Below are positions 24,671 through 33,430 of a DNA stretch of 64,000 bases, one piece after another. Made by a program: the position numbers and the translations under genes. The notes under the pieces are model-generated. The model had not been told where the DNA came from. It saw only the letters and a program-made list of their open reading frames with translations, and did no database searches. The DNA comes from Streptomyces eurythermus (GTDB lineage: Bacteria; Actinomycetota; Actinomycetes; Streptomycetales; Streptomycetaceae). The first letter of the stretch is position 1, and every line of letters starts with the position of its first letter. The stretch is from NCBI RefSeq assembly GCF_014649115.1, contig NZ_BMSK01000013.1, positions 237,043 through 301,042 of the forward strand. Direction: 5' to 3'.

Positions 24671-25348
24671 ATGGACCACCGGGTGGACGCCACGGGCGAG
24701 GACGGCGCGGACGAGCACCTCCTGAAGGAAGCGGATGAGCACCTCCTGAGGGAGGCGGAGAAGATCGCGGTCGCGCTGGGCCGTATGTTCCCCGGCCTGT
24801 GCGAGGTCGTGCTGCACGACCTGCGCGACCCGGAGCACGCGATCCGCGCCATCGAGAACAACCTGTCGGGCCGTCAGGTCGGCGATTCCGCCACGGAGTT
24901 GGGCCTGGCCCGCATCGCCGACCCGGACTACCCGGGCGTCGTGCAGAACTACCCGAACCGGTTCCCCGACGGCCGCCCGGCCAAGAGCACGTCCATCGGC
25001 ATCAAGAACGCGGCGGGCGAGTACGTCGCCGCCCTGTGCCTGAATCTCGACGTGTCCGTGCTCTCCCCCGTCACCCTCGCCCTGTCCAACCTCGTGGCGA
25101 CGGACTCCGAGCACCGCGAGCGTCCCCTGGAGACCCTGCGCGACCGCACCGCGCGGGAGCTGCGCGAGGTGGTGGAGGCCCGCGCCGCCGAGCGTGCCGC
25201 CACCCCGCGCTCGCTGAGCCGGGAGGAGAAGAAGGCGCTCGTACGGCAGTTGCAGCGCGACGGCTACTTCGACTCGCGCGACGCCGCGCAGACCATCGCG
25301 GACCTGCTCGGCGTGTCCCGGGCGACGGTCTACAACTACGCGAAGTGA
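24671..25348 (+). CDS. YheO/DauR-like transcriptional regulator (PAS plus HTH)
   Basis: A 225-aa regulator. The PAS-like YheO domain (about 25-130; MFPGLCEVVLHDL ... AIENNLSGRQVG ... KSTSIGIKNAAGEYVAALCLNLD) is followed by a C-terminal HTH (about 185-225; REEKKALVRQLQRDGYFDSRDAAQTIADLLGVSRATVYNY). This is the architecture of DauR, the D-arginine utilisation repressor. The adjacent coupled genes encode PLP enzymes of D- or hydroxy-amino-acid metabolism, so it likely controls them. A DEHLL(K/R)EA motif is duplicated at the N-terminus. The start could instead be ATG at 24647. Confidence 0.85.
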   Translation: MDHRVDATGEDGADEHLLKEADEHLLREAEKIAVALGRMFPGLCEVVLHDLRDPEHAIRAIENNLSGRQVGDSATELGLARIADPDYPGVVQNYPNRFPDGRPAKSTSIGIKNAAGEYVAALCLNLDVSVLSPVTLALSNLVATDSEHRERPLETLRDRTARELREVVEARAAERAATPRSLSREEKKALVRQLQRDGYFDSRDAAQTIADLLGVSRATVYNYAK

Positions 25349-25362
25349 GGGGTCACCCGCCC

Positions 25363-26532
25363 ATGAGCACCGCCTTCTCCCCGGCCGCCGTGCGGACGCT
25401 GGCCGATCCCGACACGCCGTTCGCCGTGGTGGACGCGCACCGGGCACGGCGCAACATCGCCCGTCTGCGGGCCCGGGCGGACCGCCTCGGGGTCGGCCTG
25501 CGCCCGCATGTGAAGACGGCCAAGAGCCTGGACGCCGCCGCCCTCCTGCACGACGGCGCGCCCGGCCCGGTCACCGTCTCCACCCTCGCCGAGGCCGGGG
25601 CGTTCGCCGACGCGGGCTACCGCGACCTCACCTACGCCGTCGGCATCGAACCGCGCAAACTCCCGCGCGTGACCGCCCTGGTGCGGCGCGGTGTCACCCT
25701 GCGCGTCCTGCTGGACAGCAGCGAGCAGGCGGAGTTCGTCGCCGCGGCGGCCCGGGAGACCGGCCTCGCCCTGCCCGCGCTGATCGAGATCGACTGCGAC
25801 GGCCACCGCGGCGGCCTCAGGCCCGACGCGCTGGGACTCACCGGGATCGGCCGTGTCCTGCACGACGCGGGCTGCCTGGACGGCGTGCTGACCCACGCGG
25901 GCGAGTCGTACTCCGCCTTCACCGCCGAGGAGCGGCGCGCGGCGGCGCGGAACGAACGCGACGCGGTGGTCACGGCGGCGCGGCGGCTGCGCGCGGCCGG
26001 CCTGCCCGTGCGCACCGTCAGCGTGGGCTCCACCCCCACCGCGCACGCCGCCGACGACCTCACCGGGGTCACCGAACTGCGCGCCGGGAACTACGTCTTC
26101 TTCGACCTGGTGATGGCCGGTCTCGGCGTCTGCGCGCCGGCCGACATCGCCCTGTCGGTGGTGGTCACCGTCATCGGGCACCGCCCGGAGTACGGGTGGA
26201 TCGTCACCGACGGCGGCTGGATGGCCCTGTCCCGCGACCGCGGCACCGCCGGCCAGCCGCGGGACCAGGGCTACGGTCTGGTCACCGACCTGTCCGGCCC
26301 CCTGATCCCGGGCCTGGTCATGACCGCCGCCAGTCAGGAGCACGGCACCCTCACCGCCCGGGACGGCGCGGCCCTGCCCGAGCTGCCCATCGGCACCCGG
26401 CTGCGCGTCCTGCCCAACCACGCCTGCGCCACCGCCGCCCAGCACCACGGCTACCACGTCGTCGACAGCGGCCGCGGCACATCGGCGTCCCCCGCGATCG
26501 AGGCGTACTGGCCGCGCGTCTCCGGCTGGTGA
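25363..26532 (+). CDS. D-threonine aldolase / D-serine dehydratase family PLP enzyme
   Basis: A 389-aa fold-type III PLP enzyme. The Schiff-base lysine is in RPHVKTAKS, and the C-terminal DSD domain keeps the metal ligands in LPNHACATAAQHHGYHVV. The family includes D-threonine aldolase, D-serine ammonia-lyase and beta-hydroxyaspartate aldolase (BhcC). It starts 14 bases after the regulator and is followed by a BhcB-like dehydratase. Together they suggest use of D-serine, D-threonine or 3-hydroxyaspartate. Exact substrate cannot be decided. Confidence 0.88.
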   Translation: MSTAFSPAAVRTLADPDTPFAVVDAHRARRNIARLRARADRLGVGLRPHVKTAKSLDAAALLHDGAPGPVTVSTLAEAGAFADAGYRDLTYAVGIEPRKLPRVTALVRRGVTLRVLLDSSEQAEFVAAAARETGLALPALIEIDCDGHRGGLRPDALGLTGIGRVLHDAGCLDGVLTHAGESYSAFTAEERRAAARNERDAVVTAARRLRAAGLPVRTVSVGSTPTAHAADDLTGVTELRAGNYVFFDLVMAGLGVCAPADIALSVVVTVIGHRPEYGWIVTDGGWMALSRDRGTAGQPRDQGYGLVTDLSGPLIPGLVMTAASQEHGTLTARDGAALPELPIGTRLRVLPNHACATAAQHHGYHVVDSGRGTSASPAIEAYWPRVSGW

Positions 26533-26579
26533 CCGCCCCGCTCCCCCCTTCCCCGTCCCGTCACCCGAAGGACCAGTCC

Positions 26580-27548
26580 ATGGCCGCCGCACCGCCCCTC
26601 ACGCTCGCCGACGTCCGCGAGGCCGCCGCCCGCCTCGAGGGCGTCGCCCACCGCACCCCCGTCCTCACCTCCCGCACCCTGAACTCCCTTGTCGGGGCGG
26701 AGGTGTTCATCAAGGCCGAGAACTTCCAGCGGATCGGCGCCTTCAAGTTCCGCGGCGCCTACAACGCCGTCGCCCAACTCCCCCCGGAGCAGCTGGCGAA
26801 GGGCGTCGCGGCCTACTCCTCCGGCAACCACGCCCAGGCCACCGCGCTGGCCGCTCGCGAACTGGGCACCAGTGCGGTCATCCTGATGCCCGAGGACGCT
26901 CCCCGCTCCAAGCGGGAGGCGACGGCCGGGTACGGGGCGGAGATCGTCACCTACGACCGCTACACCGAGGACCGCACCGCGCTCGGCCACGCCCTGGCCG
27001 AGGACCGCGGTCTGGCCCTGATCCCGCCGTACGACCACCCGCACGTCATGGCCGGCCAGGGCACCGCCGCCCTCGAACTGCTGGAGGAGACCGGCCCGTT
27101 GGACGCGCTGGTGGTGCCGGTGGGAGGCGGCGGCCTCATCGCCGGCAGCGCCACCGCCGCCACCGCGCTGCATCCCGGCATCCGGGTGGTCGGCGTCGAG
27201 CCGGAGGCGGGCGACGACACCAGGCGTTCCCTGGCGGCCGGCGCGCGCGTCACCGTCCCGGTGCCCCGCACCATCGCCGACGGGCAGGCGCTGGCCACTC
27301 CCGGCGAACTCACCTTCCCCGTCAACCAGCGCCTGGTCGACGCCATCGCCCTGGTCACCGACGCCGAGATCGTCACCGCGATGCGGTTCGCCTTCGAGCG
27401 CCTGAGGATCGTCCTGGAACCGAGCGGTGCCACGCCGCTGGCCGCGCTGCTGGCCGGGCGCGTCGACCGCCTCCCGCGGCGGATCGGCGTCATCGCCTCC
27501 GGCGGCAACATCGACGCCGCCCGCTTCACCGCCCTCGTCGGCGGGTGA
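26580..27548 (+). CDS. Threonine dehydratase-like PLP enzyme (hydroxyaspartate dehydratase / serine racemase type)
   Basis: A 322-aa fold-type II PLP enzyme without an ACT domain. The PLP lysine is in FKFRGAYNA, with SSGNHAQATALAA and the glycine loop VPVGGGGLIAGSATA. The short single-domain form is typical of serine racemase, catabolic threonine dehydratase and beta-hydroxyaspartate dehydratase (BhcB). GAAGGA precedes ATG at 26580. It is the third gene of the unit regulator, aldolase, dehydratase; the aldolase plus dehydratase pairing is that of the beta-hydroxyaspartate route, though no aminotransferase or imine reductase is here. Confidence 0.9.
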   Translation: MAAAPPLTLADVREAAARLEGVAHRTPVLTSRTLNSLVGAEVFIKAENFQRIGAFKFRGAYNAVAQLPPEQLAKGVAAYSSGNHAQATALAARELGTSAVILMPEDAPRSKREATAGYGAEIVTYDRYTEDRTALGHALAEDRGLALIPPYDHPHVMAGQGTAALELLEETGPLDALVVPVGGGGLIAGSATAATALHPGIRVVGVEPEAGDDTRRSLAAGARVTVPVPRTIADGQALATPGELTFPVNQRLVDAIALVTDAEIVTAMRFAFERLRIVLEPSGATPLAALLAGRVDRLPRRIGVIASGGNIDAARFTALVGG

Positions 27549-27576
27549 GCCGCCCGTCCGGCCGAGGATCAGGCCG

Positions 27577-28395
27577 TCACACCAGGTAGGCGCCGTCGGT
27601 GAGGCCGACGCGGGTATAGTACTCGGTGCCCAGGAGGCGGTCGCGGGTCTCCTGGGGGAGACGGGCGAGGAGCCCGGGCAGCGCCCGGTCCCGCGCCACC
27701 TCGCTGCGGTGGGCCTGGATCGCCGCCCACTTCCGCTCCCGCCACGGCCGTACGTCCACGGTGTCGGTGACGTGCGAGTCGGGCACGCTCAGCACGGACT
27801 TGCCCACGCCGTCCAGGAGTTCACCCAGATCGGTCACGGCCGAGTGGGGGTGGGTCGCCAGGTACAGGGCGCCGGGCCGCCAGGGCTCGCCCGCCTCGGG
27901 GTAGAGCCGCCCCAGCCCGGCGGCGGTCACCGCGAGCAGGGTCGTCCGGTGGGTGTGCCGGTGGTCGGGGTGGCCGGTCAGCTGCCCGTAGGCGTCATGG
28001 GTGAGGACGATGCCGGGCCGGACCTCCCGGATGTGGGCGACCAGCCGTCCGACGGCCTCGTCCACCGGGGCGTCGCACCAGCGCGGCCGGCCGGGGGCGG
28101 AGTCGGGGACCCGGTGGTCGGCGTAGCCGAGCAGGCGCGGCGGTCCGGGGACGCCGAGGGCCGCGAGGGAATCGGCGAGTTCACCGGCGCGCGGGCTGCC
28201 GGGCGCCCAGGTCGCCGTGACGACGGCCGTACGGGCGCCCTCGGCGGCGTACCGGGCGAGGATTCCGCCGGCGAGGAGCGCCTCGTCGTCGGGGTGGGCG
28301 AACACGGCGAGCAGACTGGGCGGCACGGCTTCCTCCACGGCGTCCGGGTACCTCTCGGCGACCCCGGCCGGCTCCGCCGCCGGGACCGGGTCCAT
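27577..28395 (-). CDS. PIG-L family N-acetylglucosaminyl-type deacetylase
   Basis: A 272-aa zinc-dependent deacetylase. The metal site AHPDDEALLAGG and the downstream HPDHRHTHRTT histidines are intact. PIG-L enzymes include MshB and mycothiol conjugate amidase and others acting on natural-product glycans; the subfamily cannot be resolved. ATG at 28395 is chosen; a longer N-terminus to 28479 is proline-rich and improbable. It converges on the dehydratase, 28 bases away. Confidence 0.88.
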   Translation of the reverse strand: MDPVPAAEPAGVAERYPDAVEEAVPPSLLAVFAHPDDEALLAGGILARYAAEGARTAVVTATWAPGSPRAGELADSLAALGVPGPPRLLGYADHRVPDSAPGRPRWCDAPVDEAVGRLVAHIREVRPGIVLTHDAYGQLTGHPDHRHTHRTTLLAVTAAGLGRLYPEAGEPWRPGALYLATHPHSAVTDLGELLDGVGKSVLSVPDSHVTDTVDVRPWRERKWAAIQAHRSEVARDRALPGLLARLPQETRDRLLGTEYYTRVGLTDGAYLV

Positions 28396-28784
28396 GGTCA
28401 CATCCGGAGCCGGTGCCAGGTGGGGAAGTACCCGGCCACACCGGTGCGGCGAGCCTGCGTCCGGCGGCCCCGGCCGCACGAGCCCCGGTCCGGCGGCACG
28501 CGCGCCTCTTCGTGTTCCTCCGGGTCCGAGCCGCTCGGCCGTACTCCCCGGACGGCGGCGATACGGTCACCGACGGCCGCTGACGACGCGGCCTTTCTTG
28601 TCGGTGCGGCCGAAGTGCGCTCGCGTCGGCGGGAGTCGGTGGTGGCCACCGCCGCCCGCCCTGGCGCGGAGACGACAGCCCCACGGCGTCGCCGGTTCCG
28701 CCGGTTCCGCGCACCGCCGCGGGTGGACCGGGCGGGCCGCGTCCGAACGTTCGCCCGCCGGGTGTGGTCGGCTCGCCGGTGTGT
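28396..28784. other. Intergenic region with no recognised gene
   Basis: The 389 bases between the PIG-L start and the hydrolase stop carry only long open frames of biased composition (Arg, Pro, Gly) without RBS or family motifs. I see no hairpin of note. Confidence 0.5.
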
Positions 28785-29882
28785 TCAGCGCGGGCCGGCT
28801 GCGGCCGCGTCGTCGCCGAGTCCCAACTCCTTGTCGCCCAGCGGGGCGAAGAAGCGTTCCACGTCGGCGTCGGTGACCTCGGCGAGGGTCGCGGGGGACC
28901 AGCGCGGACGGCGGTCCTTGTCGATGATCTGCGCCCGGACGCCCTCGACCAGGTCGGGGCTGTCCAGGGCGGCGCAGGAGACGCGGTACTCCTGGTCGAG
29001 GACCCGCTCCAGCGAGCCGAGGCGCCGGGCGCGGCGGATCGCGGCCAGGGTGACCTTGAGCGAGGTGGGCGACTTGGCGAGCAGGGTCTCGGCCGCCTCC
29101 TTCGCCTCCGGGCCGCCGTGGGCGAACAGCCGCGCGACGATCTCCTCGACGGTGCCGGCGGTGTAGCAGGCGTCGATCCAGGCGCGCTGGTCGGTCAACG
29201 TCCCGTGCGGCGGCCGCTGTTCGTGGCGCGCCAGGGCGTCGGCCACGGGGCGGGCGGCGAGGTCCGCCAGGAAGGCGGGGACGGCCTCGTACGGCAGGTA
29301 GTGGTCGGCGAGTCCGCAGAGCAGGGCGTCCCCGGCGCCGATCCGCGTGCCCGTCAGCGCGAGGTGGGTGCCCAGTTCGCCGGGGGCGCGGCCGAGCAGG
29401 TGGGTGCCGCCGACGTCGGGGACGAAACCGATGCCGGTCTCGGGCATGGCGATCCGCGAGCGTTCCGTGACGACGCGGACGTCGCCGTGCGCGGAGACAC
29501 CGACGCCGCCGCCCATGACGATGCCGTCCATGACGGCGACGTACGGCTTGGGGTAGCGGGCGATGCGGGCGTTGAGGCGGTACTCGTCGCGCCAGAACGC
29601 GGCGGAGGCGGTGCCGTCGCCGTCGCGGGCGTCGTCGTGGACGGCGCGGATGTCGCCGCCCGCGCACAGGCCGCGCTCCCCCGCGCCGGTGATGACGACG
29701 GTCTCCACGGCCGGGTCGCGTTCCCAGGCGGTCAGGGCCTCGTCGATCCGGCGGACCATGGCATGGTTCAGGGCGTTGAGCGCCTCGGGCCGGTTGAGCG
29801 TGAGGTACGCGGCCCGTCCCTCCGTGCGCAGCAGGACGGGTTCGGCGGTGCCGGGCGCGGCGGTCCGCGCGCTGCCGGTCAT
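28785..29882 (-). CDS. 3-Hydroxyisobutyryl-CoA hydrolase (crotonase family)
   Basis: A 365-aa member of the crotonase superfamily acting in valine degradation. RPEALNALNHAMVRRID, the oxyanion segment GLCAGGDIRAV, DGIVMGGGVGVSAHGDVRVVTERSRIAMPETGIGF and the long C-terminal part (EEIVARLF, TSLKVTLAAIRRARRL) fit the ECH_2-type hydrolase rather than a simple hydratase. GGAGG lies before ATG at 29882, whose first bases overlap, as ATGA, the stop of a relic acyl-CoA dehydrogenase tail. The preceding enzyme of the pathway has been deleted. Confidence 0.9.
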   Translation of the reverse strand: MTGSARTAAPGTAEPVLLRTEGRAAYLTLNRPEALNALNHAMVRRIDEALTAWERDPAVETVVITGAGERGLCAGGDIRAVHDDARDGDGTASAAFWRDEYRLNARIARYPKPYVAVMDGIVMGGGVGVSAHGDVRVVTERSRIAMPETGIGFVPDVGGTHLLGRAPGELGTHLALTGTRIGAGDALLCGLADHYLPYEAVPAFLADLAARPVADALARHEQRPPHGTLTDQRAWIDACYTAGTVEEIVARLFAHGGPEAKEAAETLLAKSPTSLKVTLAAIRRARRLGSLERVLDQEYRVSCAALDSPDLVEGVRAQIIDKDRRPRWSPATLAEVTDADVERFFAPLGDKELGLGDDAAAAGPR

Positions 29883-29941
29883 CCGGACACCTCCATCAGG
29901 CCACCGGCCACGATGACACGCATGATCTCGTCGCTTCCTTC
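29879..29941 (-). pseudogene. Relic: last ~20 codons of an acyl-CoA dehydrogenase
   Basis: The frame ending EGSDEIMRVIVAGGL and five more residues matches the conserved C-terminus of acyl-CoA dehydrogenases (EGTNEIMRxIxxR). Its stop overlaps the start of the hydrolase gene as ATGA, the arrangement expected when isobutyryl-CoA dehydrogenase and hydroxyisobutyryl-CoA hydrolase form an operon. Upstream of Glu the frame has no homology. I infer that the rest of the gene was deleted. Confidence 0.6.
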
Positions 29942-30081
29942 CGGTCGGGTGCACCCACGGTCACGGACGATCTTCTCAGTGCCGTGCCCGCCGGGGTGGC
30001 GGCAGCCCCCCCCTCTGTCGCGCCGACGAGGCGTCGCGGGCGTCCCCTGCGGGATACCCGTGTCCGCGACGGCCCCGGCGT

Positions 30082-30819
30082 TCAGTCCGCCGTCGGCCGC
30101 AGCACGAGGCAGACGAAGCCGAAGACGTCCCGGTAGACGCGCAGCCACTCGTCGCGGTGGGCCGTGGCCGTCGCGAGCGCCTCGGCGCTGTCCGGGTGGC
30201 CGGGGTGGTCCAGCGCCCAGGAGGCGAGCGTCCCCGTCCACGCCCACTCGTAGTCGTCCAGTTCCCGGCGGGTGCTGATGTGCCCGTGGACCGGTGTCCA
30301 GCCGTCCGCGGCGACCCGGTCCAGCGTGGTCGGCAGGTCGTCCAGGTCACCGAGGAGCGCGGCGGCCTCGGCGGAGGGCTCGCGGTCCCAGTACCCCTCG
30401 CCGGCCAGGACCCGTCCGCCGGGCGCGAGGTGCCCGCGGGCCGCCGCCAGGGCCGGGAGCAGGCCGCCGAACGCGTGCGTGGCCCCCACGCACAGCACCA
30501 GGTCGAAGGAGTGCGGGGCGGTGAACCGGGCGGCGTCCTGCCGGTGGAGGACCAGGCGGTCCTCGACGCCGAGCCGGCGCGCGGCCCGGCGGGCGTCCGC
30601 CAGCGCGCGCTCGGAGAGGTCGACGCCCTCGGCACGCAGTCCGGGACGCGCGGTCAGGGCCCGCAGCAGCCATTCGCCGCCGCCGCAGCCGAGGTCGAGC
30701 ACGCGTCCGCCGCCGTGCGGCAGGGCCCGTTCCAGCAGCCCGCGCACCGCGTCGTCGTCGAGCGGCGCGGCTATCGGATGATCCGCGTGAGCGCGCCTGG
30801 AGATCTCCTCACGGTCCAC
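30082..30819 (-). CDS. SAM-dependent class I methyltransferase
   Basis: A 245-aa cytosolic methyltransferase. Motif I is GGGRVLDLGCGGGEWLLRAL, followed by AEGVDLSERALADARRAA, an acidic DAARF, and FDLVLCVGATHAFGG; LAPGGRVLAGEGYWDREP is post-motif III. The GTG at 30819 is my choice, since the upstream extension is Pro/Gly-rich. Substrate unknown; the C-terminus (about 180-245) carries Trp-rich helices (YEWAWTGTLASW) typical of small-molecule methyltransferases. Confidence 0.85.
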   Translation of the reverse strand: MDREEISRRAHADHPIAAPLDDDAVRGLLERALPHGGGRVLDLGCGGGEWLLRALTARPGLRAEGVDLSERALADARRAARRLGVEDRLVLHRQDAARFTAPHSFDLVLCVGATHAFGGLLPALAAARGHLAPGGRVLAGEGYWDREPSAEAAALLGDLDDLPTTLDRVAADGWTPVHGHISTRRELDDYEWAWTGTLASWALDHPGHPDSAEALATATAHRDEWLRVYRDVFGFVCLVLRPTAD

Positions 30820-31116
30820 CGGCGGAGCCTGACACGACCGGCGGCACCCTCGCACCCGGATTTCCGCCGGGCCGCGCGCGGGGAGCCGATCGAAACCGTG
30901 GCCACTCGAAAGGGGCACGCGCCGCGCCCCGTCCGGACCCGTCCCCGGCAGCCCCGCGCCCGGGCCCCCGGCCGGGCCCCGACTCACCCGAAACGACTAA
31001 TGACGCAGCGTGCACCCCTTGTGCCCACTGGGGCCTCCCCCGTTCGGAGTTGCGGCCGTACGGGCGACATGAGTCCGTGGGTGTCGTGTCCCACCGGATC
31101 TCACCCAGGAGGAGAC

Positions 31117-31455
31117 ATGGGCACCAACCACCAGGGCCGATCGGCCGACAAGCTGGGCGTCGTCTTCGCGGTCCGCGTCATCGAAGGCCGCGAACAAGGC
31201 TTTCTGGACCTGTACGAGCAGCTCCGGAAGTCGGTGGCCGGCACCCCCGGCCACATCGTGGAAAGGCTCGGCCGGCCCGCCGACGACTCCCGTCAGTGGG
31301 TGATCACCAGCGAGTGGGAGTCGGCCGAGCAGTTCTTCGCCTGGCAGCAGAGCGAGGAGCACCGTGAACTGGTCGCGCCGCTGCGCGAGTTCGTCGACCA
31401 GCGGCAGTCGCTGCGCTACCGGGTCATCAAGGAGACGCGGGGGGTGCGGTCGTGA
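31117..31455 (+). CDS. Antibiotic-biosynthesis-monooxygenase (ABM) family protein
   Basis: A 112-aa dimeric alpha+beta barrel protein: VVFAVRVIEGREQGFLDLYEQL, HIVERLGRP, WVITSEWESAEQFFAWQQSEEHRE. ABM proteins are cofactor-free quinone-forming oxygenases, heme-degrading enzymes, or accessory proteins. AGGAGGAG sits 2-3 bases from ATG plus spacer (31107-31114). It is the first gene of a six-gene catabolic unit; its stop overlaps the next start (GTGA). Confidence 0.85.
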   Translation: MGTNHQGRSADKLGVVFAVRVIEGREQGFLDLYEQLRKSVAGTPGHIVERLGRPADDSRQWVITSEWESAEQFFAWQQSEEHRELVAPLREFVDQRQSLRYRVIKETRGVRS

Positions 31456-32339
31456 CGCGCACCACCCACGGCCCCGTCGCCGTGCTCGGCCTCGGCGCGA
31501 TGGGCGCCGGGCTGGCCCACCGCCTGCTCGACCAGGGCATACCGGTCCGGGTCTGGAACCGTACCCCGGAGCGGACCGCGCCGCTCGCCCAGGCCGGCGC
31601 GCACGTCGCCGCCCACCCCGCCGAGGCGGTCGCGGGCACGAGCGCCGCCATCTGCGTCGTGGCCGACGGCCAGGCCCTCGGCACCGTGCTGCGCGGGCCG
31701 GACGGCGTGCTGGCCCACGGCCCCTACCCGGGCACGCTGCTGTGCGCCAGCACCGTCGCCCCCGAGGAGATCGTCCAGATCGCCGGGGACCTGCCCGCGA
31801 CGCTGGACGTGGGCATGCTCGGCAACCGCGACCACGCCCGCGACGGCGAGCTGCGGTTGTTCGTCGGCGGCACGAAGGAGGCGTTCGATGCCGCCGGTCC
31901 GCTGCTGCGGGCGCTGGGCAAGGACGTCGTCCATCTGGGCGCACTCGGTTCCGGCATGCGGATGAAACTGCTCCTCAACCTGCTGATGGGCATCGAGGTG
32001 CAGGCGCTGGCCGAGGCCACCGAACTGGCGGAGGCCTCCGGGCTGGACCGGCAGCTGGTCCTGAAGACCGTCGCGGGCAGCGGTTTCGCCTCGCCGGTCA
32101 TGGCGTTCAAGTCCCGGCGGCTGGCGGCGGGCCGCTTCGACGAGCCGGACTTCCGGCTGCGGCTGATGGCGAAAGACCTCATGCTCGCTACCAAGCAGGC
32201 GGCAGCCGCCGGCCTGAGCCTGCCGCTGGCGACCGCCGCGGCGGAGACCCACGTCCGCGCCACCGAGCAAGGGCTGGGCGACCAGGACTGTGCCGCGATC
32301 ACCCGCGCACTGAGACCGAAACCGGGAACCGACACGTGA
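31452..32339 (+). CDS. Beta-hydroxyacid dehydrogenase (6PGDH/3-hydroxyisobutyrate dehydrogenase family)
   Basis: A 295-aa NAD(P)-dependent dehydrogenase. The Rossmann motif is VLGLGAMGAGLAHRLLDQG, with VWNRTPER after strand 2; the substrate motif is near ASTVAPEE, and the catalytic lysine segment reads GSGMRMKLLLNLLMG. The usual DAPVSGG motif is replaced by LDVGMLGNRDHARDG, so the substrate may not be a common one. Start (GTG) and stop overlap both neighbours by 4 bases, so it is strictly co-translated with the ABM and amidohydrolase genes. Confidence 0.88.
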   Translation: MTRTTHGPVAVLGLGAMGAGLAHRLLDQGIPVRVWNRTPERTAPLAQAGAHVAAHPAEAVAGTSAAICVVADGQALGTVLRGPDGVLAHGPYPGTLLCASTVAPEEIVQIAGDLPATLDVGMLGNRDHARDGELRLFVGGTKEAFDAAGPLLRALGKDVVHLGALGSGMRMKLLLNLLMGIEVQALAEATELAEASGLDRQLVLKTVAGSGFASPVMAFKSRRLAAGRFDEPDFRLRLMAKDLMLATKQAAAAGLSLPLATAAAETHVRATEQGLGDQDCAAITRALRPKPGTDT

Positions 32340-33430
32340 TCATCGACATCCACGGGCACCTATCCCCACCGGAAGCCGCCGAACGCTTCCCCATGCCCCC
32401 GGCCCTGACCGACGTCGACGGCATGCTCGCCGCCCGCGCCGAGGCCGGCATCGACCTGACCATCATCGGCAGCCCCGTCGGGGCCGGGGCGATGGCGCGG
32501 GTGCCGGGCGTGGACAACTACGCGCAGCCACGTGACCGGCTGCGCGCCTTCCACGCGTGGATGTCGGACCTGATCCGCCGGTTCCCGGACCAGTTGCGCG
32601 GCTATGTGTACGCCAACCCGTTCGGGGACGACGATCACCTGGAAGGGGTGCGGGAGACCCTGGCGGACCCCGCGTTCGTCGGCCTGATCACCACCTCCAG
32701 CGTCCACGGCGAGCTGCTCGGCTCGCCGCGCGCGGACCCGTTCTTCGCGCTGGCCGCGGAGGCGGGGGTGCCGGTCCTGGTGCACGCCCCGGCGGAGCCG
32801 GCCGGCACCGAACGGGTCGAACAGACGCCCTTCGTGGAGCAGATCGGCCGCTTCGGCGACGTCACCCTGGGCATGGCGATGATCGCGTTCGCCGGGTGGC
32901 TGGACAAGTACCCCGGTCTGCGGCTGATCGGCGCGACCGGCGGCGGCGCGCTGGCGCTGCTGCCCGAGCGCCTGCAGACCGCGGCGCGCCCCCGGCACTG
33001 GGCCGGGGGCGCGCCCGCCGCCGGCCGGCCCGGGAAGCCCAAGGCCCCCGGTGCGGCCGGTGCCCCCGGTTCCGCGCACGCGCCCACCGCGCCCACCGCG
33101 TCCGCCGCATCCGGCACGCGCCAAGCACCCGCCGCTCCCCCGGCGTCCGGGCCCGCCCCGGCCCCCGGCCTCACCCCGTCCCCCGACCCCGCCGCCGCCC
33201 TGCGGCGCATGTACGTCGACACCAGTCCGTTCAGCGCGGCGCACCTGAGCCTGAACGCGGAGGTGCTGGGGCCGGAACGGATGCTGTTCGGCACCGACTC
33301 GCCGCCGATGGCCGCGCCGCTGGAGGACTTCGTCCACATGGTCGAGAAGCTGCCGCTCGACAAGGCGTCCCAGCAGCTCATCCTCGGCGGAAACGCCCAA
33401 GCTCTCTTCGACCTCAGGAGCCGTCCGTGA
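32336..33430 (+). CDS. Amidohydrolase-2 family (ACMSD-like) hydrolase or decarboxylase with low-complexity insertion
   Basis: A 364-aa TIM-barrel metalloenzyme from a GTG overlapping the previous stop. Metal ligands IIDIHGH (HxH), VLVHAP and the C-terminal FGTDSPP aspartate are present. The segment that often carries another His reads LIGATGGGALALLPERL. From about residue 220 to 285 there is a Pro/Ala/Gly/Ser-rich insertion (GRPGKPKAPGAAGAPG and on) in the middle of the barrel, absent in usual relatives. In ring-degradation pathways such enzymes decarboxylate or hydrolyse cleavage products. Substrate unknown. Confidence 0.85.
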   Translation: MIIDIHGHLSPPEAAERFPMPPALTDVDGMLAARAEAGIDLTIIGSPVGAGAMARVPGVDNYAQPRDRLRAFHAWMSDLIRRFPDQLRGYVYANPFGDDDHLEGVRETLADPAFVGLITTSSVHGELLGSPRADPFFALAAEAGVPVLVHAPAEPAGTERVEQTPFVEQIGRFGDVTLGMAMIAFAGWLDKYPGLRLIGATGGGALALLPERLQTAARPRHWAGGAPAAGRPGKPKAPGAAGAPGSAHAPTAPTASAASGTRQAPAAPPASGPAPAPGLTPSPDPAAALRRMYVDTSPFSAAHLSLNAEVLGPERMLFGTDSPPMAAPLEDFVHMVEKLPLDKASQQLILGGNAQALFDLRSRP

